Source: an uncultured Ruminococcus sp. (GTDB lineage: Bacteria; Bacillota; Clostridia; Oscillospirales; Acutalibacteraceae). From it: DNA of 17,992 nt. Shown here one piece after another: positions 6,138-13,926 of this stretch (positions are counted from its first letter, which is position 1; every line of letters begins with the position of its first letter). The position numbers were made by a program, and so were the translations under genes. The stretch spans positions 1 through 17,992 of the forward strand of contig CADCON010000202.1 in NCBI GenBank assembly GCA_902803035.1, written 5' to 3'. The notes beneath the pieces were generated by a model, which did no database searches, was not told the origin of the DNA, and saw nothing but the letters and a program-made list of their open reading frames with translations.

Positions 6138-7151
6138 ATGAAGGTGAGTTTTCCGAAGCTGGGACTGGACTTCACTATCAACCGTGTGGCATTCAGTGTG
6201 TTCGGAGTGGATATCTACTGGTACGCGCTGCTGATCATGACCGGATTTTTGCTGGCGGTGCTGTACGCGTGGCGCAGCAAAAAGACATTCAATGTAAAAA
6301 TGGACCCGCTGATCGACATTGTGCTGGTCGGACTCTTCTTCGGCATTGTCGGCGCGAGGATTTATTATGTGATCTTCAGATGGAACAGCTACAACAGCTT
6401 CTGGGATATGATCAATATCAGGGACGGCGGACTGGCGATTTACGGCGGCGTGATCCTGGCGTTCATTTCCGGTCTGATCATGTGCAAATATGTCGAGAAG
6501 GTGGAGATTCTGCCGGTGTTTGATGTGGCCGCGGTCGGATTCCTGATCGGTCAGGGGATCGGACGCTGGGGCAATTTCATGAACCAGGAGGCATTCGGCA
6601 GCGAAACAAGCCTTCCGTGGGGAATGTACAGTGCCAACACCGTTTATTATGAGATGGTGGACGGTGTGTCCCGGAAGGTCGGCCCCACCACGGTGCATCC
6701 CTGCTTCCTGTATGAATCGCTCTGGTGTCTTGGAGGATTCCTTCTGCTGCACTTCATCAGCAGAAGGTACTATCGCTTCAAGGGACAGATGTTTCTCAGC
6801 TATCTGGTGTGGTACGGCCTTGGCAGGGCGTGGATCGAAGGACTGCGGACCGACAGCTTATGGCTGGTGGACAATGTGATCAAGGTGTCGCAGCTTCTGG
6901 CGATTCTCTGCGTGCTTGCGTCGGGAACGCTTCTGTATCTGGGCTTCATGAATCTTCCCATCAAGCTGCCTGTCTTCCGGCGCACCGGAAAGGGCGAAGG
7001 CATTGCGAAGCTCGGATTTGAATTGGATTGGGCTGCCATCCATTTTCAGCCGACCGAGGTCTGGCTGAAGGCGCACGGACAAAGCGCGGCTTCTGAGGAA
7101 AAGCCGGAAGACGCGGAGACCGGGGAAGCACCGGAGTCCACAGAGGAATAA
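6138..7151 (+). CDS. lgt: Prolipoprotein diacylglyceryl transferase
   Basis: Lgt moves a diacylglyceryl group from phosphatidylglycerol to the lipobox cysteine of prolipoproteins, the first step of lipoprotein maturation, in the cytoplasmic membrane. AGGAGG at 6121-6126 precedes ATG 6138 by 11 nt; TTG 6129 is too close to it. The protein has 337 residues with about seven hydrophobic helices. The Lgt signature GRWGNFMNQEAFG spans 142-154, including the essential Arg143. HPCFLYES (187-194) and YGLGRAWIEGLRTDSL (226-241) are also typical. GGLAIYGG (97-104) shows the Tyr usual in Firmicutes at the site where the E. coli enzyme has His. The C-terminal 50-60 residues are a polar, acidic extension (EEKPEDAETGEAPESTEE) not needed in the family. 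Substrates in this window include the lipoprotein at 606. Confidence 0.97.
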   Translation: MKVSFPKLGLDFTINRVAFSVFGVDIYWYALLIMTGFLLAVLYAWRSKKTFNVKMDPLIDIVLVGLFFGIVGARIYYVIFRWNSYNSFWDMINIRDGGLAIYGGVILAFISGLIMCKYVEKVEILPVFDVAAVGFLIGQGIGRWGNFMNQEAFGSETSLPWGMYSANTVYYEMVDGVSRKVGPTTVHPCFLYESLWCLGGFLLLHFISRRYYRFKGQMFLSYLVWYGLGRAWIEGLRTDSLWLVDNVIKVSQLLAILCVLASGTLLYLGFMNLPIKLPVFRRTGKGEGIAKLGFELDWAAIHFQPTEVWLKAHGQSAASEEKPEDAETGEAPESTEE

Positions 7152-7192
7152 GAAGCCGCGTGGCTTCTGAATTGAGAAAGAGGTGATCCGAT

Positions 7193-8326
7193 TTGGGAGA
7201 TAACCAATTTGAACCCGATAAGACAGCGGGCGGCAATGCCGATGACGAATGGGCTGCCTTTGAAGCGGAATGCGCCCGAAGACTGAAAGAGGAACACGAG
7301 CGGCGGGAAAAAAAGCGATTGGCTGCCGAAAGGGCAAAGGCAGCAGAAAAAGCACCGGAGCCTGAACCCGTTCCGGAGCCGGAACCCGCGCCGGAGCCGG
7401 AACCCGCGCCGGAGCCGGAACCCGTGCCGGAGCCGGAACCCGCGCCGGAACCTGAACCCGCGCCGGAGCCTGAACCCGCGCCGGAACCTGAACCCGTTCC
7501 GGAGCCGGAACCCGCGTCGGAACCCGAACCTGAACCGGAGCCGGAGAGAACTCCGAGTGAAGAGCTGGCCACCATCATGCGGGCGGAGTCCAACGAAAGT
7601 CTGATTCACAGATCCCGGACCGCGGTCAGTGATGACGCGGACGAATCGGGAGAAAAGGACGAGTATTTTTCAGACTGGCTCAGAATACTGTTCACGGTGC
7701 TGCTGCTGTTTCTTGGAGGGGCGGGAATCTACGTCATGCTGGGAATGAATTACCATTCCTACATCTTTGACCCGTTGTGCTTTGTGGAAGTATCGGTATG
7801 TCTGCTGACCGCGGTGGGTCTGAATGTATCGCTCATCCCGCTTCGCATCAGCAAGGAAGTCATTATGCGGCTTGCGGCGTACGCGCTTTTCGCGTTTTAT
7901 CTCATCTACGCCGCCGATGCGCTTTTCCTCAGAAAGCTGCTGGCTACGGGCATTGACAAATCCAACGTCATGACCTACGCGAAGTCGCACATCAGCGCGG
8001 ATGTTGTCGGAGGGCTGTCCGCGATGGGAAGGGAAGAAATGCTGAGCTGCGCGATCATGGCGGCGCCGTTTGCGTTCTTCCTCCTGATACTGATCAAGCC
8101 CTTCCGCAATCCAATGCTGTACCTTCTGACGATGCTGTTCAGCTTCTTTGCCGTGGGAACAATGCGGATTCTGTGTATGTCCGGCACATTCAACCTTTCG
8201 CAGGGCTGCATGGCTCTTGCGGGGACGGGCGTCGCCTACATTGTTTTCTTCTTCCCGCCGCTCAGGAACCTGCTGACCGATGTGGGGCTGATCACCTGGG
8301 ATTACGACGAAGACGATGATGACTGA
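7193..8326 (+). CDS. Multi-pass membrane protein with Pro-Glu repeat region
   Basis: The start is TTG 7193, with AGAGGTGAT about 8 nt upstream and no better codon nearby; 377 residues. The N-terminus is polar, with a charged stretch rich in Lys, Arg, Glu and Ala (28-53) that could form a coiled coil. Residues 54-118 are about ten copies of a hexapeptide of the type APEPEP or VPEPEP. After an acidic linker there are about six hydrophobic helices (about 164-184, 197-215, 225-246, 284-302, 308-327, 338-355), then a strongly acidic end DYDEDDDD. I recognise no family with confidence; a distant VanZ-like arrangement crossed my mind but the motifs are not there. Pro-Glu repeats usually act as stiff spacers. 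It lies 41 nt after lgt and 43 nt before folD, so it is probably in the same transcript. Confidence 0.75.
   Translation: MGDNQFEPDKTAGGNADDEWAAFEAECARRLKEEHERREKKRLAAERAKAAEKAPEPEPVPEPEPAPEPEPAPEPEPVPEPEPAPEPEPAPEPEPAPEPEPVPEPEPASEPEPEPEPERTPSEELATIMRAESNESLIHRSRTAVSDDADESGEKDEYFSDWLRILFTVLLLFLGGAGIYVMLGMNYHSYIFDPLCFVEVSVCLLTAVGLNVSLIPLRISKEVIMRLAAYALFAFYLIYAADALFLRKLLATGIDKSNVMTYAKSHISADVVGGLSAMGREEMLSCAIMAAPFAFFLLILIKPFRNPMLYLLTMLFSFFAVGTMRILCMSGTFNLSQGCMALAGTGVAYIVFFFPPLRNLLTDVGLITWDYDEDDDD
7355..7516 (+). repeat. 18-bp coding tandem repeat, nine units
   Basis: Nine consecutive 18-bp units vary around CCGGAGCCGGAACCCGCG. Differences are mostly silent (GAG/GAA, CCG/CCT) or swap Ala for Val. 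Degenerate units continue to about 7546. All frames on both strands stay open through it, which is a composition effect. Confidence 0.95.
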
Positions 8327-8369
8327 GCGGACAGAATGGAATGATTACTATTTTCGGAGATGATATTTT

Positions 8370-9224
8370 ATGGCTAAAATAATTGACGGCAAGGCAGTCG
8401 CGGCCCGTGTGAGAGCGGACGTCGCGGCGGAAACGGCTCAGTTGAGGGAAAAAGGTATTGTTCCCGGACTCGCTGTGATCATTGTGGGCGACGACCCCGC
8501 TTCAAGGGTCTATGTCAACAATAAGAAGAAGGCGTGTGCCGAGGTCGGTTTCCGCTCGGAGGAATTCGCCCTTCCCGCCGACACCGACCAGAGCGAGCTT
8601 ATCGCGTTGGTCAGATGTCTGAATGACCGCAGCGACATCAACGGCATTCTCTGCCAGCTTCCCCTGCCGGCCGGTCTGGACGACAAGGCGGTGATTAAGG
8701 CGATTGCTCCCGAAAAGGACGTGGACGCCTTCAGCGAGGAGAACGTCGGCAAGATCATGATAGGCAAGTACAGCTTCCTGCCCTGCACGCCCGCCGGCGT
8801 GATGGAACTGATCAGGGAGAGCGGCGTCGACGTCGCGGGAAAGGAATGCGTCGTCATCGGCAGGAGCAATATTGTGGGCAAGCCCATGGCGATGCTGCTG
8901 CTCCATGAGAACGGCACCGTCACCATCTGCCACAGCCGCACGAAGAATCTGGCTGAAGTCACCCGCCGCGCGGATATTCTGGTGGCGGCCGTCGGCAAGG
9001 CGAAATTCGTGACTGCCGACATGGTGAAGGAAGGCGCGGTGGTGATTGACGTGGGAATGAACCGCGACGAAAACGGCAAGCTCTGCGGCGACGTGGATTT
9101 CGCGTCGGTGGAGCCGAAATGCGCCGCCATCACGCCCGTTCCCGGAGGCGTGGGACCCATGACCATCGCCATGCTCATGAAGAACACCCTCATGGCAGCC
9201 AAGCTTCAGAACGGAATCAAATAA
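8370..9224 (+). CDS. folD: Bifunctional methylenetetrahydrofolate dehydrogenase/cyclohydrolase
   Basis: FolD oxidises 5,10-methylene-THF with NADP+ and hydrolyses the product to 10-formyl-THF, feeding purine and formyl-Met synthesis; it is cytoplasmic and normally a dimer. The protein has 284 residues, the usual family length. GGAGATGAT lies just upstream of ATG 8370. The catalytic Tyr48 and Lys52 sit in YVNNKKKAC. CQLPLP (95-100), the NADP-binding VVIGRSNIVGKPMA, and PVPGGVGPMT near the C-terminus are standard signatures. The conserved KDVDGF motif is KDVDAF here (116-121), keeping both aspartates but replacing the glycine by alanine. It is the last gene of the plus-strand unit and ends next to a hairpin shared with the convergent minus-strand genes. 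Confidence 0.97.
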   Translation: MAKIIDGKAVAARVRADVAAETAQLREKGIVPGLAVIIVGDDPASRVYVNNKKKACAEVGFRSEEFALPADTDQSELIALVRCLNDRSDINGILCQLPLPAGLDDKAVIKAIAPEKDVDAFSEENVGKIMIGKYSFLPCTPAGVMELIRESGVDVAGKECVVIGRSNIVGKPMAMLLLHENGTVTICHSRTKNLAEVTRRADILVAAVGKAKFVTADMVKEGAVVIDVGMNRDENGKLCGDVDFASVEPKCAAITPVPGGVGPMTIAMLMKNTLMAAKLQNGIK

Positions 9225-9279
9225 AAAAAGCAATCCCCGCATTTCCCGAAAGCCGGACGGCAGAGGAAATGCGGGGATT
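9225..9279 (-). terminator. Intrinsic terminator between convergent units
   Basis: Arms 9232-9246 and 9265-9279 form an exact 15-bp stem. Read on the minus strand it is followed by a run of seven T, so it ends the lepA-glycosyltransferase transcript. On the plus strand only a poor T-rich run follows, yet it may also stop folD transcription. Confidence 0.85.
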
Positions 9280-9296
9280 TCAGTTTGTTTGCGGCG

Positions 9297-10412
9297 TCAC
9301 TGTCTGAAGATGAATTTCTTCTGGATAAAATAATTGAACATGAAGAGGATAGTGTCCACAATCGCCTTGATGACGGTTTTATTCCAGCCCAGCAGCCACA
9401 CAAGGAATTCGACAGACTTGGCGGAGATGAGCATCTGAATGACCGCGAGGCAGAAATACTTGAAGGCAGAGGAAACGATATGCCCCTTCTTGTGGAATAC
9501 GACATTCTTGTTGACGATAAAATTGACTGTTGCGGAAACCACGCGTGCGATGGCGGTGGAAACCAGAATGTTGTATTTAAAGTCGGAGGGAATGATGAAT
9601 TCGGTGAGAATGGTGAAAAGTGCGAGATCGAGAAGGGTGCAGCCGATGGAGGTGAAAATGAAGGAAAAGAAGCTGCGGAAGATCAGCCAGTAAATCTTCA
9701 CCGAATCGACAATCGGATTGAAGTGGGAACTGCTGTTCTCGTCTATGTAGACGGTTTCGATAGGAATTTCATAGATTTCGATTTTCTGTCTGCGGCACTG
9801 GATGAGCATATTCATCTCATACTCAAACCGCTCGCCGGAGATCTTTATCATAGTGGGTACGATCCTGAGAGGAATGCCGCGCAGCCCGGTCTGGGTGTCC
9901 ATCAGCTTCTGCCCGAACATCGCGGCGAATACCCACGACGTCAGCTTGTTGCCGAAGGAGGAACGGGCGGGAATGTTGGGGAAATTGAAATTGCGGGAGC
10001 CGAGCACCAGGCGATTGTCATTCCTGAGAAGCTCCTTTGCCACGCGGATGGTGTCCTTGAGGCGGTGCTGACCGTCCGCGTCCCCCGTGACAATGCCGAC
10101 GCAGTCGGGGTGATTCTTCAGGACATATTCCATACCGGTCTTCAATGCTCTGCCCTTGCCGCGGTTGACCTCGTGGCGGAGAACGGTGCATTTGGGAATG
10201 CCGGCGACCTCTTCAAAAACCGGGTCGTACTGCGCGGCGCTTCCGTCATTGATGACCACGATTTCCCGGAAATCCTGCTCGGCGAGCTGCCGGACATAAT
10301 TGATCAGCTTCTGATCAGGATTGAGGGACGGGATCATGATGGTGATATTCATCGACCTGTCGGCCTGTTTTTTCATTCTTTCGCGCCTTTTGGCGGCCTG
10401 GCTTTTTTTCAT
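9297..10412 (-). CDS. Fused GT2 glycosyltransferase and GtrA-like membrane protein
   Basis: The chosen start ATG 10412 has GGGAAG about 10 nt upstream and gives 371 residues; TTG 10430 and ATG 10352 or 10376 are alternatives. Residues about 21-235 are a family-2 glycosyltransferase of the dolichyl/undecaprenyl-phosphate sugar synthase type: ITIMIPSLNP, INDGS (54-58), RGKGRALKTGM, the metal-binding GDADGQH (110-116), LGSRNF and DTQTGLRGIP (172-181). Residues about 245-371 hold four hydrophobic helices with NFIVNKNVVF and NYFIQKKFIF, typical of GtrA proteins, which are thought to flip the lipid-linked sugar. The likely reaction is sugar transfer from a nucleotide sugar to undecaprenyl phosphate, for decorating wall polymers. 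In many bacteria these two parts are separate genes (gtrB, gtrA). It follows lepA by about 31 nt and is probably co-transcribed. Confidence 0.9.
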   Translation of the reverse strand: MKKSQAAKRRERMKKQADRSMNITIMIPSLNPDQKLINYVRQLAEQDFREIVVINDGSAAQYDPVFEEVAGIPKCTVLRHEVNRGKGRALKTGMEYVLKNHPDCVGIVTGDADGQHRLKDTIRVAKELLRNDNRLVLGSRNFNFPNIPARSSFGNKLTSWVFAAMFGQKLMDTQTGLRGIPLRIVPTMIKISGERFEYEMNMLIQCRRQKIEIYEIPIETVYIDENSSSHFNPIVDSVKIYWLIFRSFFSFIFTSIGCTLLDLALFTILTEFIIPSDFKYNILVSTAIARVVSATVNFIVNKNVVFHKKGHIVSSAFKYFCLAVIQMLISAKSVEFLVWLLGWNKTVIKAIVDTILFMFNYFIQKKFIFRQ

Positions 10413-10443
10413 ACATCCATCGCTTCCCAATGTAAATTATTCA

Positions 10444-12255
10444 TTAATCCGTATCCAGCTTGAGTACTGACATGAACGCTTCCTGAGGAACCTCCACCGA
10501 ACCGAGCTGCCGCATACGCTTTTTGCCTTCCTTCTGCTTTTCCAGCAGCTTCTTCTTGCGGGTGATATCGCCGCCGTAGCACTTGGCAAGCACATCCTTG
10601 CGAAGCGCCTTAACCGTTTCGCGGGCGATAATCTTGCCGCCGATCGCCGCCTGAATGGGTATTTCAAAAAGCTGGCGCGGAATATGCTCCTTGAGCCGCG
10701 CGGTCATTTTGCGGGCGCGGGAATACGCGCTGTCGGCGTGGACGATGAAGGAGAGCGCGTCCACGATTTCGCCGTTGAGCAGCATATCGAGCTTGACGAG
10801 GTTGGAACGCTGATAGCCCGCCGGCTCGTAATCGAACGACGCATAGCCCTTGGTGCGGCTTTTCAGCGCGTCGAAGAAGTCGTAAATGATCTCGTTGAGC
10901 GGCAGGACATAGTGAATATCGACGCGGTCGGTGTCGATGTATTCCATTCCCTTGAAGATGCCGCGCCTGTCCTGACAAAGCTCCATGATATTGCCGACGT
11001 ATTCAGTGGGGGAGAAGATGTGCGCTTCACAGATAGGTTCTTCCGCGCTGCTGATTTGCGATGGATCGGGATAATTGGTGGGGTTGTCGATATAGGTGAC
11101 CTGTCCGTCAGTGCCGGTTATCCTGTAAATAACGCTCGGCGCGGTGGTGATGAGGTCGAGATTGTATTCCCGTTCCAGACGTTCCTGAATGATTTCCATG
11201 TGCAGCAGTCCGAGGAATCCGCAGCGGAAGCCGAAGCCGAGAGCGACGGATGTTTCGGGTTCAAAGGAGAGGGAAGCGTCGTTGAGCCGCAGTTTTTCCA
11301 GCGCGTCGCGGAGATCGCCGTACTTCGCGCCGTCGGCGGGGTAAATGCCGCAGAAAACCATGGGATTGACCTTGCGGAATCCGGGAAGCGGCTGCGCGGC
11401 GGGCCTGGCGGCGTTGGTCACCGTGTCGCCCACCATGGCGTCGGACACGGTCTTGATGGAAGCGGCGATATATCCCACTTCGCCGGCCGCAAGTTCCCTG
11501 ACCGGTTCCAGGGTGGTCGTGCGGAGGTAGCCGCATTCCACGACATTGAATTCCGCGCCGGTGCTCATCATGCGGATGGTGTCGCCGGGATGGAGAACGC
11601 CCTCCATGAGCCTGACATAGACGATAACGCCCTTGTAGCTGTCGTAATAGCTGTCAAAGATCAGCGCCTTGAGCGGCGCCTCGCGGTCGCAGTCGGGGGC
11701 GGGAATGTCGGTGACGATTTTTTCCAGAACGGCTTCGATATTCAGCCCCACCTTGGCGGAAATCTGGGGGGCGTCCTCCGCCGGAAGGCCGATCACGTCC
11801 TCTATCTCATGAATGACCCGCTTCGGGTCAGCGGAGGGAAGGTCGATTTTATTGATGACCGGCACCACTTCAAGCCCCGCGTCGATGGCAAGGTAGGTGT
11901 TGGCGAGCGTCTGCGCTTCGATGCCCTGACTGGCGTCAACCACCAGTATCGCCCCTTCACAGGCGGCAAGCGAACGCGAAACCTCGTAATTGAAGTCCAC
12001 ATGACCAGGGGTGTCAATGAGATTGAAGGTGTACATTTCCCCGTCGGAGGCCTTGTAATTGAGGGTGACGGCGTGTGACTTGATGGTAATGCCGCGCTCA
12101 CGCTCCAGCTCCATATTGTCGAGAATCTGATCCTCCATCTCGCGCAGGCTCACCGAATAGGTCTTTTCCAGAATCCTGTCGGCAAGCGTGCTTTTGCCGT
12201 GGTCTATGTGGGCGATGATGCTGAAATTGCGTATTTTATCCTGTGGAACTGACAA
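10444..12255 (-). CDS. lepA: Elongation factor 4 (LepA GTPase)
   Basis: LepA is a ribosome-bound GTPase that affects initiation and back-translocation under stress. The start is TTG 12255, supported by GAGGTG 9 nt upstream and by the family's N-terminus (KIRNFSIIAHIDHGKST); 603 residues is the standard length. GTPase motifs are AHIDHGKS (15-22), ERGITI (53-58), DTPGH (81-85) and NKID (135-138). The EF-G-like later domains are present, with GFGFRCGFLGLLHMEI, and the LepA-specific C-terminus reads RQLGSVEVPQEAFMSVLK. It is the third gene of the minus-strand unit, after the small membrane protein gene (130 nt gap) and before the GT2-GtrA gene. The gap contains an inverted repeat that might affect its expression. 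Confidence 0.98.
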   Translation of the reverse strand: MSVPQDKIRNFSIIAHIDHGKSTLADRILEKTYSVSLREMEDQILDNMELERERGITIKSHAVTLNYKASDGEMYTFNLIDTPGHVDFNYEVSRSLAACEGAILVVDASQGIEAQTLANTYLAIDAGLEVVPVINKIDLPSADPKRVIHEIEDVIGLPAEDAPQISAKVGLNIEAVLEKIVTDIPAPDCDREAPLKALIFDSYYDSYKGVIVYVRLMEGVLHPGDTIRMMSTGAEFNVVECGYLRTTTLEPVRELAAGEVGYIAASIKTVSDAMVGDTVTNAARPAAQPLPGFRKVNPMVFCGIYPADGAKYGDLRDALEKLRLNDASLSFEPETSVALGFGFRCGFLGLLHMEIIQERLEREYNLDLITTAPSVIYRITGTDGQVTYIDNPTNYPDPSQISSAEEPICEAHIFSPTEYVGNIMELCQDRRGIFKGMEYIDTDRVDIHYVLPLNEIIYDFFDALKSRTKGYASFDYEPAGYQRSNLVKLDMLLNGEIVDALSFIVHADSAYSRARKMTARLKEHIPRQLFEIPIQAAIGGKIIARETVKALRKDVLAKCYGGDITRKKKLLEKQKEGKKRMRQLGSVEVPQEAFMSVLKLDTD

Positions 12256-12300
12256 TTTTTCTTACACCTCGTGTCGTGGATACGCGTAATAATAGCGAAA

Positions 12301-12351
12301 CAGTCGAATCCGCGCCGGGAAACACCCTCTGAACGGTGAGAGAATCGACTG
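12301..12351 (-). repeat. Inverted repeat in the lepA leader
   Basis: CAGTCGA (12301-12307) and TCGACTG (12345-12351) are exact inverse copies enclosing a smaller possible hairpin (CACC with GGTG). Read on the minus strand only TTT follows, so it is at best a weak terminator or a leader hairpin before lepA. Confidence 0.35.
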
Positions 12352-12385
12352 ATGCAGCGTTTCCAGAAGTAATTAGTCGGCAGGC

Positions 12386-12877
12386 TCATTCATTGCTGTC
12401 GGAATGACGTCTGTTGAACTGCCTGCTCTGCGCCGGATTACCGCGGGATGCCGTTTGGCTTTTTCCGTTCGGCTGCGCGCTTCTTCCTTCGGGATTACGG
12501 GGCACGCGGCTGCGGTCGCCGGAATTCTCCTTTCCGGGCACTCGGTCGCTTTCGGGGCGCGGGGAAACGGCGTTTCTGCCGCCGGAGGGCGCGGAATGCC
12601 TGACAGGTTCCGGCTTTTCCGCTTCCGCCGCGTCTGCGGAATCATTGCCGCGGTCAGAGCGTTTCAGATACACGGCGTAACCGATGCAGCCGGCGGAGAT
12701 CAGCATATCGGCGATGACCAGAAAAATATGGTCGATTGTCCGCGCCGGCGGCGTGAGTAGAATCAGAATCAGTTGAAAGATTCCCATCAGCGCAAACGCC
12801 GCGCCTGTGATAAAACAGATAAGAACGGTGCGGTTACAGTTTCTGATGCGTTCCATCAGACTGGCTACTTTTTTCAT
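12386..12877 (-). CDS. Two-pass membrane protein with polar tail, unknown function
   Basis: ATG 12877 has AGAGGAG about 12 nt upstream, slightly far; 163 residues. Two hydrophobic helices are clear (about 17-41 and 49-71), joined by a short loop TPPARTIDH. The remaining 90 residues are polar and low in hydrophobics, rich in Arg, Ser, Pro, Asn and Gln, and probably disordered (for example HSAPSGGRNAVSPRPESDR). Positive charges before helix 1 and after helix 2 (LKRSDRG) place both ends in the cytoplasm. I recognise no family. It begins 39 nt after the stop of the Big_2-domain gene and is probably in the same transcript, ahead of lepA. The coding assignment rests on the start context, the helices and the spacing. 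Confidence 0.65.
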   Translation of the reverse strand: MKKVASLMERIRNCNRTVLICFITGAAFALMGIFQLILILLTPPARTIDHIFLVIADMLISAGCIGYAVYLKRSDRGNDSADAAEAEKPEPVRHSAPSGGRNAVSPRPESDRVPGKENSGDRSRVPRNPEGRSAQPNGKSQTASRGNPAQSRQFNRRHSDSNE

Positions 12878-12916
12878 GATAACAGGATACTCCTCTGTCC
12901 TTAAACTGAGTTAAAA

Positions 12917-13768
12917 CTAATACTTTTTCAGATGGCGGTAATACCTGTCGGGAAGAAGCCTGCTTCCCGAACGGAGCGAACCCGAACCGCCCGTGCTGTA
13001 ACGCCTTCGGCTGCCGGGGGAAACATTCATCTTGGGGGTGCGGCTGCGTATGATGACCGAGAAGACATACCCCACGGAGAAAAGAATCAGTCCCCAGCCG
13101 ATCAGTCCCAGAAGGAGTGAAGCGGCGCCGCTGCCTCGCCGCAGCTTCGCGTATTCCAGAAGCATCGGGTCGGTAGTGGAAGAAAACAGGTCGAGATCCG
13201 CATTGTTGTCGCCGTCGTCATCGCGGATAATGCCGCCGCCCTCCGCCGAAGAGGTATCGTTGCTCTGTGTCTGGGAGGAGCCGTCGCCCTCGCCGATTTC
13301 CAGCTCATATTTGGCTGAAATGGTGACGGTCTTGGATTTGGGTACCGTAGCGGTAATGATGACGGTGCCGCTTTTGAGGCCGACCACCTTCACCGCGCGG
13401 TTGTCGATTTTTTTGACCGTGGCGATGGTGGGATCGGAGGTTTCAAAGGTGGTCTGGTAATTGTAGCCCATGTCCTTGATGGTCAGGTACAGCACGGTGG
13501 ATTTGCCGACGGTAATGCGCTTGGTGTTGGATTCGGAAAAGCCGACCGTACCCAGCGTTTCCTGTGGATTGGAGGAAACGGTCACCTCGGACACATTGGC
13601 GTCCGGGTCAGAAGCGGAATCAGCGTTTCTGGTCGTTCTCGTTGTGCCGGAGGAGGTGGGCGAATTCCCCTGTCCTCCCGTTGCGGACGCGGTCGGCGCA
13701 CAGAGAAGCGCGGTGCATATGGCAGCCGCAGCGGCGAGCGCGGCAATGATGATGCGGATGTTTTTCAT
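12917..13768 (-). CDS. Secreted, membrane-anchored protein with Big_2-like domain
   Basis: ATG 13768 has GGGAGG 11 nt upstream; the frame extends to 13810 but the signal peptide starts at 13768. The product has 283 residues. Residues 1-29 are a signal peptide (basic MKNIR, Ala-rich core, cleavage near ASA-T). A Ser/Thr-rich linker follows, then a bacterial Ig-like (Big_2) domain at about 72-158, with ITVGKSTVLYLTI, SDPTIATV and SGTVIITAT as its typical strands. A polar acidic linker precedes a hydrophobic helix (about 215-240) and a basic, Ser/Gly-rich cytoplasmic tail. So the Ig-like domain faces outside, held by one helix. Such domains often mediate adhesion or wall contact; no catalytic domain is visible. 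It is the first gene of the minus-strand unit that includes lepA. Confidence 0.8.
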   Translation of the reverse strand: MKNIRIIIAALAAAAAICTALLCAPTASATGGQGNSPTSSGTTRTTRNADSASDPDANVSEVTVSSNPQETLGTVGFSESNTKRITVGKSTVLYLTIKDMGYNYQTTFETSDPTIATVKKIDNRAVKVVGLKSGTVIITATVPKSKTVTISAKYELEIGEGDGSSQTQSNDTSSAEGGGIIRDDDGDNNADLDLFSSTTDPMLLEYAKLRRGSGAASLLLGLIGWGLILFSVGYVFSVIIRSRTPKMNVSPGSRRRYSTGGSGSLRSGSRLLPDRYYRHLKKY

Positions 13769-13818
13769 AACAGACACTACCTCCCTGACTTTTTCCGGCG
13801 TATGAACCATGTCATTTT

Positions 13819-13847
13819 ATTATATCAAAACAATCATGTGATTGCAA
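13819..13847 (-). promoter_or_regulatory. Sigma-A promoter of the minus-strand unit
   Basis: Read on the minus strand, TTGCAA (13847-13842) and TATAAT (13824-13819) are 17 bp apart. This drives the Big_2-domain gene and, by spacing, probably the genes through lepA and the glycosyltransferase. Confidence 0.75.
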
Positions 13848-13926
13848 GCATTAAGTTGGCGATGCGCCCTAATATTGAATAAAAATTTACATATGGGGCA
13901 GAGTAATCATAAAGGGAGTGTTGCAT

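Noticed and set aside
6961..7609. Minus-strand frames encoding Gly-Ser or Arg-Phe-Gly repeats across the 18-bp repeat
   Set aside because: They are antisense readings of the Pro-Glu repeat. Any frame through an 18-bp GC-rich repeat without stops stays open.
7193..8326. VanZ-like family for the Pro-Glu repeat membrane protein
   Set aside because: Helix number is roughly compatible, but the conserved VanZ motifs are not visible.
9285..12078. Long plus-strand open frames opposite the glycosyltransferase and lepA genes
   Set aside because: The minus-strand products are unmistakable known families; the plus-strand peptides are composition shadows rich in Asp, Gly and His.
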